Shown here: piece by piece, positions 44,919-53,655 of the stretch
How the letters are laid out: every line of letters starts with the position of its first letter
Numbering within the stretch: position 1 is the stretch's first letter
Source of the DNA: UBA5078 sp964538025
GTDB lineage: Bacteria > Pseudomonadota > Gammaproteobacteria > Pseudomonadales > Pseudohongiellaceae
Assembly (NCBI GenBank): GCA_964538025.1
Contig: CAZICZ010000009.1
Coordinates: 62,001-126,000 of the forward strand
Direction: 5' to 3'
DNA: 64,000 nt
Made by a program: the position numbers and the translations under genes
Notes under the pieces: model-generated
What the model was told of the DNA's origin: nothing
What the model saw: only the letters and a program-made list of their open reading frames with translations
Databases searched by the model: none

Positions 44919-47183
44919 ATGTCCACAGCTGACGCAGAGCGCCTCCCTCCTGCCCCACCCCTTTTTCTGAGACTGGCGGTGCCCTCTCCCCTGCGCCGGT
45001 ATTTTGATTATCTGCCACCGGAAGGTATCCACCGCGATGCGCTTGAGGGCCTGCTCCCCGGCGTGCGCGTGCGAGTCCCGTTTGGTTCGCGCACCCTGGT
45101 CGGCATTCTTGTGGCGACAGTGGACCATACGGACGTCCCTCCCGCCAAACAGCGCTCTGCTTTGGAAATTCTGGATTCAGCCCCGCTCTTTTCCTCGACA
45201 TTGATGCACCTCATTGAATGGGCAGCCCAGTACTATCAGCACCCCCCTGGTGATGTCTTTTACAGCGTTATGCCCGGTCTGTTGCGACAGGGGCAGCGAG
45301 CAGAGCGCCCGGGACGCAAAGTGTGGCAGCTGAGCGAATCGGGGAGGCAACTGCTGCCCGAGGATCTGCGCAGAGCGCCACGCCAAAGAGAAATTGTTGA
45401 ATTCCTGCAGGAACACGAAGCCCTGGACAAATCCGCCGTCACCGAACTGGGCATCTCACCCAGTGCACTGATAGCCCTGCAGGCCAATGGCTTTATCGTC
45501 ATGGAAGAACGACGTCCCGCCCCTGCCGGACAGGACACTCCGAGACGGGAAAATGCGCTGGCCTTGACCTTGAATCAGGAACAGTCGGTGGCGGTGCAGA
45601 AAATCACAGAGGCCTTGCCCCATTTTCAGTGCGCCCTGCTGGAAGGCGTGACGGGCAGTGGCAAAACAGAGGTCTATTTGCAGGTGATTGCCGAGGTCCT
45701 CGCACAACAGCGACAGGCCCTCGTCCTCGTGCCGGAAATCAGCCTGACGCCCCAAACCATTGCCCGGTTTCGCCATCGCTTTGCATGCCCCATCGCCGTG
45801 CTGCATTCCGGCCTGACCGATACGGAAAGATTGCAGGCATGGCTTGAGGCACGGGACGGGATTGCGCGCATTGTTATCGGCACCCGTTCCGCACTGTTCA
45901 CCCCCCTGGCCCAGCCTGGTGTCATCATTCTCGACGAAGAACACGACAGCTCGTTCAAACAGCAGGAGGGTTTCCGCTATCACGCTCGCGATCTTGCCAT
46001 CGTGAGAGCTCGGGAGGAAAACATCCCCGTCATTCTTGGCTCCGCAACTCCCAGCCTGGAATCTCTCCACAATGCCCTCAGCGGTCGCTACCTCCATCTC
46101 ACGCTGCACCAGCGCGCGGGCAATGCTGCACCTCCGGCACTTCGCCTCATCGACACGGAACACGAGGTGCTGCATCAGGGCTTTTCCAGCGCGCTGCTTG
46201 CCGCGATCCAGACCCACCTGACGCAGGGGAATCAGGCTCTGGTGTTCATCAATCGACGCGGGTTTGCCCCCACCCTGCAATGTGCCGACTGCGGCTGGGT
46301 CGCGGAATGTCCTCACTGTGACGCGCGGATGACCCTTCATCGCACACACGCCCACCTCCGCTGTCATCACTGCGATGCGCGGCGCCCTGTGGATCATGCC
46401 TGTCCCATGTGCCGCTCAAGGCATCTCGAAGCCCTCGGACTGGGGACCGAGCGCATCGAGCATTTCCTGCAGGCGCAGTTTGCCTCGACGCGCGTGCTGC
46501 GGATTGACCGTGACACCACGCGGCGCAAGAACGAACTCGACGTCTTGTTGAACGAAGTGCATCAGGGCAAGCCCTGTCTGTTGATCGGGACGCAGATGCT
46601 GGCGAAAGGGCATCATTTTCCCGCGGTGACGCTGGTTGCCGTTCTGGACGCTGACGCTGGCCTGTTCAGCGTCGACTTCCGGGGACAGGAGCACACCGCA
46701 CAACTGCTGATGCAGGTAGCAGGCCGATCGGGACGTGCCGGCATGCCGGGAGAAGTGCTGATTCAAACCCGACACGCTGGTCACGCGACCCTGCGCACCC
46801 TGGTCGGTGAGGGCTACGCCGCCTTTGCCCGCAGCCTGCTGGGTGAACGCCAGAGCGCGCACATGCCTCCCTTTAGCCATCTTGCCCTGCTGCGTGCGGA
46901 AGCGGTGGATTCCCGTGCGCCAGAACGCTTCCTGTCCGAGGTGCGCCACGCCGGACAGGCCATCGCCGCTGACCTGCCCGCTTCCGATCTGCAGTGGCTT
47001 GGGCCATTGCCCTCTCCGATGGAGAAGCGCAACAACCGGTTTCGCGCCCAACTCCTGATTCACTCCGGCCATCGTCAAGGCTTGCAGGCGCTCTTAAGCC
47101 GGCTGTGCCCGCAGATCGAAACCCTGAAGAGCACCCGCCACGTGCGCTGGTCTCTCGATGTGGACCCGCAGGACATGATCTAG
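44919..47183 (+). CDS. priA: Primosomal replication protein N' (PriA helicase)
   Basis: PriA restarts stalled forks by loading the replicative helicase. The 754 residues have an N-terminal 3'-end binding domain (about 15-110), a winged helix, a helicase core with Walker A GVTGSGKT (243-250) and DEEH (339-342), and a zinc region with paired cysteines (CADCGWVAECPHCD, CHHCDARRPVDHACPMC, about 455-500). The ATG at 44919 is the family start; the frame is open further upstream but antisense to the chorismate mutase gene. Confidence 0.97.
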   Translation: MSTADAERLPPAPPLFLRLAVPSPLRRYFDYLPPEGIHRDALEGLLPGVRVRVPFGSRTLVGILVATVDHTDVPPAKQRSALEILDSAPLFSSTLMHLIEWAAQYYQHPPGDVFYSVMPGLLRQGQRAERPGRKVWQLSESGRQLLPEDLRRAPRQREIVEFLQEHEALDKSAVTELGISPSALIALQANGFIVMEERRPAPAGQDTPRRENALALTLNQEQSVAVQKITEALPHFQCALLEGVTGSGKTEVYLQVIAEVLAQQRQALVLVPEISLTPQTIARFRHRFACPIAVLHSGLTDTERLQAWLEARDGIARIVIGTRSALFTPLAQPGVIILDEEHDSSFKQQEGFRYHARDLAIVRAREENIPVILGSATPSLESLHNALSGRYLHLTLHQRAGNAAPPALRLIDTEHEVLHQGFSSALLAAIQTHLTQGNQALVFINRRGFAPTLQCADCGWVAECPHCDARMTLHRTHAHLRCHHCDARRPVDHACPMCRSRHLEALGLGTERIEHFLQAQFASTRVLRIDRDTTRRKNELDVLLNEVHQGKPCLLIGTQMLAKGHHFPAVTLVAVLDADAGLFSVDFRGQEHTAQLLMQVAGRSGRAGMPGEVLIQTRHAGHATLRTLVGEGYAAFARSLLGERQSAHMPPFSHLALLRAEAVDSRAPERFLSEVRHAGQAIAADLPASDLQWLGPLPSPMEKRNNRFRAQLLIHSGHRQGLQALLSRLCPQIETLKSTRHVRWSLDVDPQDMI

Positions 47184-47317
47184 CGGCCTCCCGATAACAG
47201 TGGTTGCAGGAAGGCTTTTTCTGGATAATGGGCGCGGTCGCTGCGAGTGCAGAATTGCCGAAAAACACGGCACCGCCGACCTTACACCCCATAAAGAACA
47301 CAACACCAAGAGCCTCC

Positions 47318-48040
47318 ATGTCTCACGATTTCGCCAAAGTCAGAAACCGCAAACGCGCCGAACAGACTCCCCCTCCTGCCCCCCCCCAGCCGAGCAAGGG
47401 CATGCTGCTGACGGGACTGCTGACAGGGCTGACGCTCGGCGTCTTTTTGTCCTTTCTTGTCTACATGTCGGGGATCCTGCCGCCTGTCGGAGCGCTGAGT
47501 GAGGAATCTGCGCAGGCGCGTGAAGCTGAATTGCTGGCCGCTCAGCAGCGTCGCAACGAGGAGCTCGAACAGGCGGCTGCCCGCCTGCAGCTAGAGTTTT
47601 ACAAGGAGCTGCCCAACTACGAGGTCATCGTCGACAACATGCCGCAGCCCTCGTCCACCAGCACACCGGCACTGGTGTCGATTCCAGCACCTCGTGCGGA
47701 AGATAGCGCTCAGGCGGCAGCGCCCACTGGCGATTCTCCCGCCCCTGCGACCCCCGCCCTTGCGCAAATTGTCGAAAGCATGCCGATGCCCGCGGTAACA
47801 GGTGAAGGTACGTACATGATTCAGGCAGGAGCCTTCCAGACGGAATCCTCTGCCATGCTGCAAAGCGAGCGCCTCATCGCGCTGGGTCTGAGCGCACGCG
47901 TCAAGAAAGAAGCCTTGCTCGGCAAAACGCTCTTTCTGGTTCAGACAGGGCCCTACAACACGCGCGATGAAGCCAATCAGGCCGAGCGTGTCCTGCGGGG
48001 CAACGGCATCGACAGTATCCGTATCGGCCTCAACCAGTAA
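47318..48040 (+). CDS. ftsN: FtsN-like cell division protein with SPOR domain
   Basis: The 240-residue bitopic membrane protein has a basic cytoplasmic tail (HDFAKVRNRKRAEQ), a TM segment (about 30-52, MLLTGLLTGLTLGVFLSFLV), a periplasmic LEFYKELPNYEVIV stretch as in Pseudomonas FtsN-type proteins, a Pro/Ala linker and a C-terminal SPOR domain (about 166-240, YMIQAGAFQTESSAML). Position between priA and hslV supports ftsN. argS, often found between them in Pseudomonas, is absent. Confidence 0.85.
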   Translation: MSHDFAKVRNRKRAEQTPPPAPPQPSKGMLLTGLLTGLTLGVFLSFLVYMSGILPPVGALSEESAQAREAELLAAQQRRNEELEQAAARLQLEFYKELPNYEVIVDNMPQPSSTSTPALVSIPAPRAEDSAQAAAPTGDSPAPATPALAQIVESMPMPAVTGEGTYMIQAGAFQTESSAMLQSERLIALGLSARVKKEALLGKTLFLVQTGPYNTRDEANQAERVLRGNGIDSIRIGLNQ

Positions 48041-48054
48041 GGTGCCAGCGGGTG

Positions 48055-48083
48055 CTTGAAATCACAGGCTCGATGCCCCATAT
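48055..48083 (+). promoter_or_regulatory. Sigma-32 (RpoH) heat-shock promoter of hslVU
   Basis: CTTGAAA (48055-48061), a 14-bp spacer and CCCCATAT (48076-48083) match the RpoH consensus almost exactly. It begins 15 bp after the ftsN stop and lies about 100 bp before hslV. Confidence 0.9.
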
Positions 48084-48179
48084 GCCCTGCTACAGGACGT
48101 TCCTCCCCTTGCGGCACGTCACCCTTCTTAAGCACAGCGGATCCCCAGGCACCGTGTCCGGCAATCAGGAGTAATCAAC

Positions 48180-48719
48180 GTGGAACAGTATCACGGCACT
48201 ACCATCGTCTCGGTTCGTCGGGGCAACACGGTCGTCGTAGGTGGCGACGGTCAGGTCTCCCAGGGCAATACCGTCATGAAAGGCAACGCCCGCAAAGTGC
48301 GACGACTTTACAAGGATCAGGTCATTGCAGGATTCGCAGGCGGCACAGCAGATGCCTTCACCCTGTTCGAACGCTTTGAGGAACAGCTGGAAAAACACCA
48401 CGGCAAACTGGTCCGCTCCGCGGTTGAACTCGCCAAGCTCTGGCGCACCGATCGCATGCTGCGGCGTTTGGAGGCTTTGCTGATCGTAGCCGACAAGGAA
48501 GCCTCTCTGATCATTACCGGCAATGGCGATGTGATTGAGCCTGAGGACTCGCTGATGGCGATTGGTTCCGGGGGTTCCTATGCCCTGTCCGCCGCACGCG
48601 CCCTGTATCGTCACACGGATCTGGATGCGCGCACGATCGTCGAGAACTCACTCGCTATCGCCGGTGAAATCTGCGTGTTCACCAACCAGCATCATACAAT
48701 CGAGGAATTGTCTTTTTAG
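48180..48719 (+). CDS. hslV: ATP-dependent protease proteolytic subunit HslV
   Basis: HslV is the Thr-protease core of the HslUV complex. The 179-residue protein has a short propeptide (MEQYHG) before the catalytic Thr in TTIVSVRRG, then GGDGQVSQGNTVMKG and GGTADAFTLFE. E. coli HslV exposes Thr just by Met removal, so this one needs cleavage of a 6-residue leader. GTG start with AGGAG at 8 bases. Confidence 0.97.
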   Translation: MEQYHGTTIVSVRRGNTVVVGGDGQVSQGNTVMKGNARKVRRLYKDQVIAGFAGGTADAFTLFERFEEQLEKHHGKLVRSAVELAKLWRTDRMLRRLEALLIVADKEASLIITGNGDVIEPEDSLMAIGSGGSYALSAARALYRHTDLDARTIVENSLAIAGEICVFTNQHHTIEELSF

Positions 48720-48798
48720 ACTTATCATCCCAAAAACGCTTACTCATTTGGGCCCGTGATTCCTCTCACGCGCGCCAAGATTTTCAGCAGGAAATGCC

Positions 48799-50139
48799 AT
48801 GACCAGTATGACACCGCGAGAGATCGCTTCGGAACTTGACCGCTACATTGTGGGACAAACGGCAGCCAAACGTGCCGTTGCGATCGCGCTGCGCAATCGC
48901 TGGCGACGCATGCAGCTCCCCGACGCGATGCGCGCCGAGATCACCCCCAAAAACATTCTCATGATCGGCCCCACCGGCGTCGGGAAAACCGAAATCGCGC
49001 GACGACTTGCCAAACTCGCCAACGCACCTTTTATCAAGGTGGAGGCCACCAAATTCACCGAAGTGGGCTATGTCGGCCGTGACGTGGATTCGATCGTGCG
49101 CGACCTGGTAGATGTGGCTGTGAAAATGCTGCGCGAGGAGCAGATGCGAAAAGTTCAGCATCTGGCAGAGAACGCCGCAGAAGACCGTATTCTGGATGCA
49201 TTGCTCCCCCCGCCCAGAGGGCTCGAAGGGGAACCTGCGCAAGAGCGCAGCGATGCCAGCACTCGGCAGATATTTCGCAAGAAGCTGCGTGAAGGGGATC
49301 TCGACGAAAAAGAGATCGAGATCAAGGTCAGTGACAGCATCGCCGGGGTCGAGATCATGGCACCGCCCGGACTGGAAGAAATGACGAGCCAGCTTAAAAA
49401 CATGTTCTCGTCCATGAATTCCGGAAAAAAGAAGACACGGCGCTTGAGTGTCAAGGAAGCCTTCCGCTTGCTCAAGGAGGAAGAGGCGGCACGGCTGGTG
49501 AATGAAGAAGAGATTCGCACCCGCGCCATCGACGTTACCGAACAGACGGGCATTGTGTTCATCGATGAGATCGACAAGGTCACCGTGCGCAACGATTCGG
49601 GTAACAGCGGGGTGTCTCGGGAAGGCGTGCAACGCGATCTGCTGCCGCTGATCGAAGGTTCCACCATCACCACCAAATACGGCAGTGTCAAAACAGATCA
49701 CATTCTTTTTATCGCATCCGGGGCATTTCACCTGTCGAAGCCGTCCGATCTGATTCCGGAACTGCAGGGACGGCTCCCGATCCGCGTGGAACTCGAAGCG
49801 CTGACGGCCAAGGACTTCGAACGCATTCTTTCAGAGCCCAATTGCTCGCTCACCGAACAGTATCAGGCCCTGTTGTCGACCGAGAGCCTTGCCGTGGAAT
49901 TTGCACCCGATGGCATCGCGAAGATTGCGGAAATTGCTTTTCAGGTCAATGAGCGAACGGAAAATATCGGCGCCCGCAGGCTGCACACCGTCATGGAGCG
50001 ACTGCTGGAGGACGTGTCCTTTAAAGCCTCGGATGAAGCAGTAGGCAATGACAAGGCGCTGGTGATCGACGCGGCCTTTGTTGAGTCGCAACTCAACGAT
50101 CTGGCACGCGATGAAGACTTGAGCCGCTTCATCCTTTGA
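48799..50139 (+). CDS. hslU: ATP-dependent protease ATPase subunit HslU
   Basis: HslU is the AAA+ unfoldase that feeds HslV. The 446 residues show GPTGVGKT (57-64), the intermediate I-domain (about 110-240, charged), IVFIDEIDKV (Walker B), GAFHLSKPSDLIPELQGRLPIRVEL and the C-terminal DLSRFIL that docks into HslV. AGGAAATGCC precedes the ATG. It is 79 bp after hslV. Confidence 0.98.
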   Translation: MTSMTPREIASELDRYIVGQTAAKRAVAIALRNRWRRMQLPDAMRAEITPKNILMIGPTGVGKTEIARRLAKLANAPFIKVEATKFTEVGYVGRDVDSIVRDLVDVAVKMLREEQMRKVQHLAENAAEDRILDALLPPPRGLEGEPAQERSDASTRQIFRKKLREGDLDEKEIEIKVSDSIAGVEIMAPPGLEEMTSQLKNMFSSMNSGKKKTRRLSVKEAFRLLKEEEAARLVNEEEIRTRAIDVTEQTGIVFIDEIDKVTVRNDSGNSGVSREGVQRDLLPLIEGSTITTKYGSVKTDHILFIASGAFHLSKPSDLIPELQGRLPIRVELEALTAKDFERILSEPNCSLTEQYQALLSTESLAVEFAPDGIAKIAEIAFQVNERTENIGARRLHTVMERLLEDVSFKASDEAVGNDKALVIDAAFVESQLNDLARDEDLSRFIL

Positions 50140-50164
50140 CGACTTCCCACGCAAAGACCCCGAC

Positions 50165-50599
50165 ATGAGCCACCCTACGCAGCCCAGTACCATCACATTG
50201 CACCGCGCCTCCCGCGTGCTGGAGCTGGGGTATGCAGACGGCAGCTCGTTTCGTCTTTCTGCCGAGTATTTGCGGGTACATTCGCCCTCGGCGGAAGTGC
50301 GTGGCCACGGCAAGGGACAGGCTGTTTTGCAAACGGGCAAAAGGAATGTGGGCATCACCGCTCTGGAGCCCGTGGGCCACTATGCCCTCAAACTGGTTTT
50401 CGATGATGGCCATGATTCCGGCCTCTACAGCTGGGATTACCTGCGGGAGTTGTGCCTCGACCATGAGGCCCGCTGGGCAGACTACCTTGCGGCGCTCGAG
50501 CTCGCCGGGGCGCACCGCGACCCGGCTCCTTCCACGGCTTCGTTGTCAGAGTCCGTTCAAGTGATTACCATACCCCCGCTGTCGCCGCCCAGACGCTGA
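50165..50599 (+). CDS. DUF971-domain protein (gamma-butyrobetaine hydroxylase N-terminal-like)
   Basis: A 144-residue protein with the DUF971 fold (LHRASRVLELGYADGSSFRLSAEYLRVHSPSAEV; GLYSWDYLRELC). It commonly follows hslU in Pseudomonas-like genomes. The similar domain in other proteins binds metal, and roles in iron-sulfur biology have been proposed; function here is unknown. It starts 25 bp after hslU. Confidence 0.88.
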   Translation: MSHPTQPSTITLHRASRVLELGYADGSSFRLSAEYLRVHSPSAEVRGHGKGQAVLQTGKRNVGITALEPVGHYALKLVFDDGHDSGLYSWDYLRELCLDHEARWADYLAALELAGAHRDPAPSTASLSESVQVITIPPLSPPRR

Positions 50600-50672
50600 C
50601 AGCGCGGCGCGCGGTCATCCATTCCGTGCACGTCATCCATCCTCTGGCAGCGCAGGCACGCAGGAGTCATTC

Positions 50673-51449
50673 ATGTCCCGGGATAACGGCCCTCGGCCCA
50701 GCGAATCGTCACGGACGACCCACTTCGGTTACGAACAGGTTCCGGTTGAGGAAAAGGTCAAACGCGTCGGCCAGGTTTTTCACTCCGTAGCCAGCAAGTA
50801 CGACGTGATGAACGACCTCATGTCACTGGGCACCCATCGGCTCATCAAGCGTTTCACTGTGGAACTGAGTGGCGTTCGCCCCGGCCACCGGGTGCTTGAT
50901 CTGGCGGGAGGCACTGGTGATTTCACGCTGCGCTTCTCCTCACTGGTGGGCAAAACGGGGCAGGTGGTGCTGGCGGATATCAATGCGTCCATGCTCCGTG
51001 TTGGCCGGGATCGTCTGATCGACAAGGGAGTGACCGAGAATGTGGTCTATGCCCAGGTCAACGCCGAACAGCTGCCGTTTCCGGAGGGGACGTTCGACTG
51101 TATCTGCATCGCCTACGGCCTGCGCAATGTGACCGACAAAGACGCGGCCCTGCGGTCCATGTATGCGACCCTCAAGCCCGGTGGGCGCGCACTGGTGCTT
51201 GAATTTTCAAAACCCCGCAATGAGCTCGTCGGCAAGGCCTATGATGGCTACTCTGCCCTGTGGCCCATTGTCGGCAAGCTGGTGACTGGCGATGCCGACA
51301 GTTACCGGTATCTCGTGGAATCCATCCGCATGCACCCCGATCAGGAAACGCTGAAGTCCATGATGGAAGCGGCAGGGTTTTTCGATTGTCGATACCACGA
51401 TGTCATGGGAGGCATCTGCGCGATTCACATTGGATTCAAGTCCGCATGA
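50673..51449 (+). CDS. ubiE: Ubiquinone/menaquinone C-methyltransferase UbiE
   Basis: UbiE methylates the quinone ring in ubiquinone (and, where present, menaquinone) synthesis. The 258 residues carry the family strings HSVASKYDVMNDLMSLGTHR, VLDLAGGTGDFTLRF (SAM loop), YGLRNVTDKD and EFSKPRN. AGGAG lies 6 bases before the ATG. It overlaps ubiJ by 4 bp. Confidence 0.97.
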   Translation: MSRDNGPRPSESSRTTHFGYEQVPVEEKVKRVGQVFHSVASKYDVMNDLMSLGTHRLIKRFTVELSGVRPGHRVLDLAGGTGDFTLRFSSLVGKTGQVVLADINASMLRVGRDRLIDKGVTENVVYAQVNAEQLPFPEGTFDCICIAYGLRNVTDKDAALRSMYATLKPGGRALVLEFSKPRNELVGKAYDGYSALWPIVGKLVTGDADSYRYLVESIRMHPDQETLKSMMEAAGFFDCRYHDVMGGICAIHIGFKSA

Positions 51450-52099
51450 ACGCCTTGCTGAGCACCTCTCTCGCCGCACCCATTGAGGCGCTGCTCAATG
51501 CAGTGTTGCAGCAGGATGCCGCTGCAATGCGACGACTGACCTCCCTTTCCGGCAAAGCCGTCACGCTGCAGTGCACCACGGGCCTCCCCTGCCGCCTGAC
51601 GCTGGTGGTAGAAGAACAGCGGATTTCCCTGCGCAGCACCTACGAAGGCACGCCGGATGCCACGCTCACCGCCACTGCGGGCGCGCTGTTGCGTCTGGCA
51701 ACGGGCGGTTCGCGCACAGACGCCTTGTTCAATCCCGAGATTGCGCTGGCGGGAGATACCCATGTCATCGAGTCCCTGGCGAGTCTCATTCAGGATCTCG
51801 AAATCGATTGGGAGGCCCATTTTGCAACACTGTTAGGCGATGTGATCACTTACCCTCTGAGCCAATTGACGCGCCGGGCGCATCAGTGGGGTACCCGCAC
51901 AGCGGCCAGCCTGCATCAGGATATTCACGAATACCTTCACGAAGAAATCGCCGTATTCCCTACCCGGAGCGAGGTCGCCCAGTTCGGCAATCGCCTGGAT
52001 GAGCTGCGCCTCACACTCGATCGCGCCCAGGCCCGCCTGCGGCAGCTGGACATGCAACTGACCCCGCGTCCCGACGCACCGCACACGGCCTCGCACTGA
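51446..52099 (+). CDS. ubiJ: Ubiquinone biosynthesis accessory factor UbiJ
   Basis: UbiJ holds hydrophobic quinone intermediates in the soluble Ubi complex. The 217 residues contain an N-terminal SCP2 domain (LTSLSGKAVTLQC, PDATLTATAGALLRLA) and a C-terminal helical region (RSEVAQFGNRLDELRLTLDR). Its ATG overlaps the ubiE TGA. In related genomes ubiB follows immediately; here it is displaced by three genes. Confidence 0.95.
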   Translation: MNALLSTSLAAPIEALLNAVLQQDAAAMRRLTSLSGKAVTLQCTTGLPCRLTLVVEEQRISLRSTYEGTPDATLTATAGALLRLATGGSRTDALFNPEIALAGDTHVIESLASLIQDLEIDWEAHFATLLGDVITYPLSQLTRRAHQWGTRTAASLHQDIHEYLHEEIAVFPTRSEVAQFGNRLDELRLTLDRAQARLRQLDMQLTPRPDAPHTASH

Positions 52100-52147
52100 T
52101 CATCGCCCTTTGCACGGACTGGGCAGACTCCCCGGTCATTTTAGGCA

Positions 52148-52206
52148 CTGTGGCATAGTGTCACAGCGGCTTGTATTCACTCAGCAGAGTAGGATAATTG
52201 CCACAG
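52148..52206 (+). promoter_or_regulatory. Promoter of the bufferin-like cassette, framed by an inverted repeat
   Basis: TTGTAT (52171-52176), a 16-bp spacer and GATAAT (52193-52198) form a sigma-70-like promoter 58 bp before the precursor gene. A perfect 8-bp inverted repeat, CTGTGGCA (52148-52155) and TGCCACAG (52199-52206), brackets it, one arm upstream of the -35 and one at the start site. It could be a two-site operator or the base of a loop; this is inference. Confidence 0.55.
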
Positions 52207-52255
52207 CGTTTTGCCCCGACGACGATCTGGCGGGCATTCGAACAGGAGACAACAG

Positions 52256-52774
52256 ATGAAAACTTCCGACGGCATCAAGATCGCCTCGTCAGCGGCGGCA
52301 TTGTGGATGGCGACCAGCGCGTTGAGTGGCGTCACGTTCGCGCAAGAGGTCGCTGAGCCCGTGAAGATCAGCCAATGTCAGGGTCTGACCTCCTGCCACG
52401 GCCAGAGCGCATGCAAGGGATTCGGCAATACCGTCGGTGCAGGCAAAAACAGCTGCGCGGGTATCGGCTTCGTCAGTTTCGCCAGCGGCCATGCCATGGT
52501 GTCCAAGAGTTTTTGTGACAAGCTTGGGGGCAAGGAAGTTGCCTCCGTGACAGCCGCTCCCGCGGCGGCGGTGGCCGAGGGGGTCAAGGTGGCTTACTGC
52601 AATGACCTGTTCAGCTGCAATACCTTCAGCGCCTGCAAGGGCAACGGCAATGACAACTGCGCCGGCAAGAACAGCTGTCACGGAATCGGCTTTGTAGCGA
52701 TTGCCTCAGGGGACATGACATTGTCCGAGCAGCTGTGCAGCAAACTCGGCGGCAACCTCATTTCTGAACTGTAA
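52256..52774 (+). CDS. Secreted Cys-rich bufferin-like RiPP precursor with two tandem units
   Basis: The 172-residue protein has a signal peptide (residues 1-29, ending GVTFA-Q). Two copies of one Cys-rich unit follow, at residues 41-92 and 115-166, joined by an Ala/Val-rich linker. Cysteines are 41, 47, 53, 67, 87 in unit 1 and 115, 121, 127, 135, 141, 161 in unit 2. Shared strings are SACKG, GKNSC, GIGFV and KLGG. It stands upstream of DUF692 and DUF2063 genes, the modifying pair of bufferins, which are copper-binding exported RiPPs. AGGAG lies 7 bases before the ATG. The metal and exact modification here are inferred, and a two-unit precursor is unusual to my knowledge. Confidence 0.8.
   Translation: MKTSDGIKIASSAAALWMATSALSGVTFAQEVAEPVKISQCQGLTSCHGQSACKGFGNTVGAGKNSCAGIGFVSFASGHAMVSKSFCDKLGGKEVASVTAAPAAAVAEGVKVAYCNDLFSCNTFSACKGNGNDNCAGKNSCHGIGFVAIASGDMTLSEQLCSKLGGNLISEL
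52376..52753 (+). repeat. Tandem duplication of the Cys-rich unit inside the precursor gene
   Basis: Unit 1 (52376-52531) and unit 2 (52598-52753) align without gaps at a 222-bp (74-residue) offset. I count 31 identities in 52 aligned residues. All Cys positions match except one: Gly61 in unit 1 against Cys135 in unit 2. Confidence 0.85.
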
Positions 52775-52803
52775 GCACCCGCCGGCGCGCGGGGGAGATG
52801 CCG

Positions 52804-53655
52804 ATGTTGGGGTTTGGCCTGGGGCTGCGCAGTGTGCATTACGAGGACGTGTTACGCCGTCCGCCTGCCGATGTCGACTGGTTCGAACTCATCACCGAAA
52901 ACTATCTCAGCCCCGGTGGCCGGCCCCGCGCCATTCTGCGGGCGGTGCGCGAGCGCTACCCCGTCGTCTTGCACGGCCTTTCCTTTAATGTCGGCACTGA
53001 CGAAGCGCCAGACTGGGACTATCTCCGACAGCTCAAGGCTCTCATTCAGGAAACCGAGCCCGCCTGGGTCTCAGATCATCTGTGCTGGACCGGCCTGCAG
53101 GGCTACACCTCCCACGACTTGCTGCCCATTTCCTATAATCCTGAAAGCCTCTCGCGCGTCACTGCCAAGGTGAACCAGATCCAAGATTACCTCGGGCAGA
53201 CCATCGTGCTCGAGAATCCGTCCGTCTATGTGCGTTTTCGCTCGAGTGACATGAGCGAGCCCGAGTTTCTCAATGCCCTTGTGGCCCGCACCGGCTGCGA
53301 AGTATTACTGGACGTGAACAATGCCTATGTCACAGCGTTTAATCTGGGGCAGGATCCCTACGTCTATATCGACGCCTTGAATCCCGCTGCGATCCGCCAA
53401 TTCCATCTGGCAGGCCATACCCACAACACCACGCACATCATCGACACCCATGATCAGCAGGTGAGCGAGGCAGTCTGGGATCTCTATGCCTATGCCTGCC
53501 GCCAGTTTGGCGCGGTGGCCACCCTGCTCGAACGGGACGATCGCATCCCCCCGCTTGCTGAGCTGATTGCCGAACTGCAACAGGCACGGGCACTGCAGCA
53601 GGCCAGCCTAGCGCAGCCGCTGCATCCGAGCCATTCCCGCGAGCCGAGACCATGA
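52804..53655 (+). CDS. bufB: DUF692 / MNIO-family iron enzyme (BufB-like)
   Basis: MNIO enzymes (as MbnB, TglH and BufB) use a di- or tri-iron centre and oxygen to modify Cys residues in peptides. The 283-residue TIM-barrel protein keeps the expected ligand positions: LHG (His57), SDHL (Asp91-His92), LENPS (Glu137), DVNN (Asp170-Asn172), FHLAGH (His201), DTHD (Asp214, His216) and LLERD (Glu243). I prefer the ATG at 52804, 6 bases from GGGGGAG, to 52798. It is 29 bp after the precursor gene, whose product is the probable substrate. The stop overlaps the next gene by 4 bp. Confidence 0.92.
   Translation: MLGFGLGLRSVHYEDVLRRPPADVDWFELITENYLSPGGRPRAILRAVRERYPVVLHGLSFNVGTDEAPDWDYLRQLKALIQETEPAWVSDHLCWTGLQGYTSHDLLPISYNPESLSRVTAKVNQIQDYLGQTIVLENPSVYVRFRSSDMSEPEFLNALVARTGCEVLLDVNNAYVTAFNLGQDPYVYIDALNPAAIRQFHLAGHTHNTTHIIDTHDQQVSEAVWDLYAYACRQFGAVATLLERDDRIPPLAELIAELQQARALQQASLAQPLHPSHSREPRP

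Noticed and set aside
45456..46397. Open frame of 313 codons on the minus strand inside priA
   Set aside because: Shadow of the PriA helicase core.
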